Positions 63,226 through 64,000 of a DNA stretch of 64,000 bases are shown here, piece by piece. This DNA comes from Streptomyces sp. Mut1 (GTDB lineage Bacteria > Actinomycetota > Actinomycetes > Streptomycetales > Streptomycetaceae): assembly GCF_030719295.1 (NCBI RefSeq), contig NZ_CP120997.1:7264001-7328000 (forward strand), given 5' to 3'. The notes under the pieces are model-generated. The model worked only from the letters and a program-made list of their open reading frames with translations. It made no database searches and was not told the origin of the DNA. Both the position numbers and the translations under genes were made by a program. Position 1 is the first letter of the stretch, and every line of letters starts with the position of its first letter.

Positions 63226-64000
63226 GACAGGGTCCCCTTCGGATGGTCCGGGCGGTGGGCCGGGCCCGTGGTGAGCAGGTCGCGCAGATCGTCGGCCGGG
63301 CATCTGCCACGGGCGACGTAGCGGTCGTGGAAGCCGGCCACGGCGTCCACCACCGCCCGGGACGCGCCGATCCTGGGCAGCGCCTCCAGGGCGAGCGCGA
63401 AGCAGACGGCAGCCGCCTGGCGCAGCTCCGGATCGGTCAGTCCGTCGCGGGCGGCGGCCGTCCAGAGCGGATTGCGCGGGGCGGCCGAGGCACCCGCGGT
63501 CTCGGCCAGCGGCTTCACGGCGCGGTAGACGGTCTCGGCGGCCTCGGGGTCGTCGAACAGGGCGGTCGTGACGGCGAGCGGCACGATCCAGCCGCCGTCA
63601 CCGGGCTGCGCGTCGATCATGCGCAGCTCCAGGTGTCCGCGCGGCCGGACCGGCGGGAACAACGTGGTGATGTGGTAGTCGAGGTCACCCCGGTCCGGGC
63701 GGCGTCCGGGCAGCCCCGAGCGGATCCAGTCCCGGAAGGCGAGCCCCTCCGGCACGGCCCACGGACCCTCGCCCCGGACACACAGCACCGGCGTGTCCAG
63801 GACATGCGCGGTCCAGGCGTCGCGCGGCGGCAACGCATCGCAAGGCGCCAGCGTCCGTGACGCGTCCAGGTCGGCCCACAGGGACTGGCGCGTCGACCGC
63901 CAGGGTGTCGGCGCGCCCCGCTGGAACGGCGAGTTGGCGAAGGCCGCCACCAGCACCGCGCCCAGCACATGGGCCAGCTGCCAGCGCCGCGCGTACCCGA
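63222..64000 (-). CDS. egtA: Glutamate-cysteine ligase EgtA, C-terminal part
   Basis: The frame runs off the right edge; about 259 C-terminal residues are visible. RRWQLAHVLGAVLVAAFANSP and GHLELRMIDAQPGDGGW match the GCS2 family. It makes gamma-glutamylcysteine, the sulfur donor for EgtB. It overlaps egtB by 4 nt. The N-terminus and promoter of the operon lie outside the window. Confidence 0.95.
   Translation of the reverse strand, partial: GYARRWQLAHVLGAVLVAAFANSPFQRGAPTPWRSTRQSLWADLDASRTLAPCDALPPRDAWTAHVLDTPVLCVRGEGPWAVPEGLAFRDWIRSGLPGRRPDRGDLDYHITTLFPPVRPRGHLELRMIDAQPGDGGWIVPLAVTTALFDDPEAAETVYRAVKPLAETAGASAAPRNPLWTAAARDGLTDPELRQAAAVCFALALEALPRIGASRAVVDAVAGFHDRYVARGRCPADDLRDLLTTGPAHRPDHPKGTLS

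Overview
The window is one contiguous piece of a very GC-rich chromosome with third-codon-position GC bias, many GTG starts and a few TTG starts, and 4-nt ATGA/GTGA gene overlaps. The gene content points to Streptomyces or a close relative: a SigB/SigF-type sigma factor in a partner-switching cluster, ergothioneine egtABCD, menaquinone-type sdhCAB, several S-adenosyl-methyltransferase and PP2C signalling genes, class F sortase, DUF6777 and chitinases with DasR-type operators. No phage, insertion sequence, CRISPR array, rRNA or tRNA was seen, so this looks like ordinary chromosome with some accessory cassettes.

Layout. 1-1.1 kb: the 3' end of a GH92 alpha-mannosidase. 1.1-8.5 kb: a stress-signalling cluster with a STAS antagonist, a MarR regulator, a degenerate PP2C phosphatase, an RsbW-like ATPase, and an overlapping operon of response regulator-PP2C, CHASE3 histidine kinase and Rcp1-like response regulator, followed by a SigB/SigF-type sigma factor. 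8.7-10.8 kb: a zinc-ribbon SDR protein without the catalytic Tyr, and a 58-aa orphan peptide gene. 10.8-11.6 kb: a pair of overlapping fluoride channels. 11.8-20 kb: a nitrogen module, urea transporter, ureA, a His-tailed CbiX-like chelatase, ureB, ureC, ureF, ureG, ureD and an Amt channel. No ureE is present, and the chelatase with its poly-His tail is the obvious candidate for nickel handling. 20-31.4 kb: a lipase-maturation-factor-like membrane protein, DUF6777 lipoprotein, carotenoid oxygenase, GH18 chitinase, FprA-type ferredoxin reductase, a PAS-GAF-PP2C-ATPase sensor and a WS/DGAT acyltransferase. 31.5-33.7 kb: a three-gene L-fucose oxidation cassette. 33.7-38.5 kb: an Fpg/Nei glycosylase, then a LytTR regulator, DUF485 protein, acetate-type symporter and LytS-like kinase. 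38.5-45.3 kb: an ECF sigma factor with a stand-alone zinc anti-sigma domain overlapping tail to tail, a universal stress protein, polysaccharide deacetylase, class F sortase, two paralogous secreted proteins with a shared C-terminal anchor-like motif, DUF4239 and a proline-rich protein. 45.9-48.9 kb: a DUF574 methyltransferase translationally coupled to a GGDEF-EAL protein. 48.9-53.4 kb: a LysR regulator divergent from sdhCAB; sdhB carries an in-frame insertion of a short repeat. 53.4-60.2 kb: a second GH18 chitinase, UvrA2-like ATPase, HAD phosphatase, dodecin and an orphan sugar-binding lipoprotein. 60.2-64 kb: egtD, egtC, egtB and the 3' part of egtA.

How they work together. Both chitinase genes have DasR-like operators (TGGTCNNGACCN) in their promoters, and the orphan sugar-binding protein has a weaker related site, which suggests a dispersed chitin/N-acetylglucosamine response. 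Urea uptake, hydrolysis and ammonium transport are collected in one co-directional run. The signalling cluster holds nearly all the parts of a SigB-type partner switch fed by a two-component system. The ergothioneine genes overlap one another end to end and are probably translated as a coupled unit.
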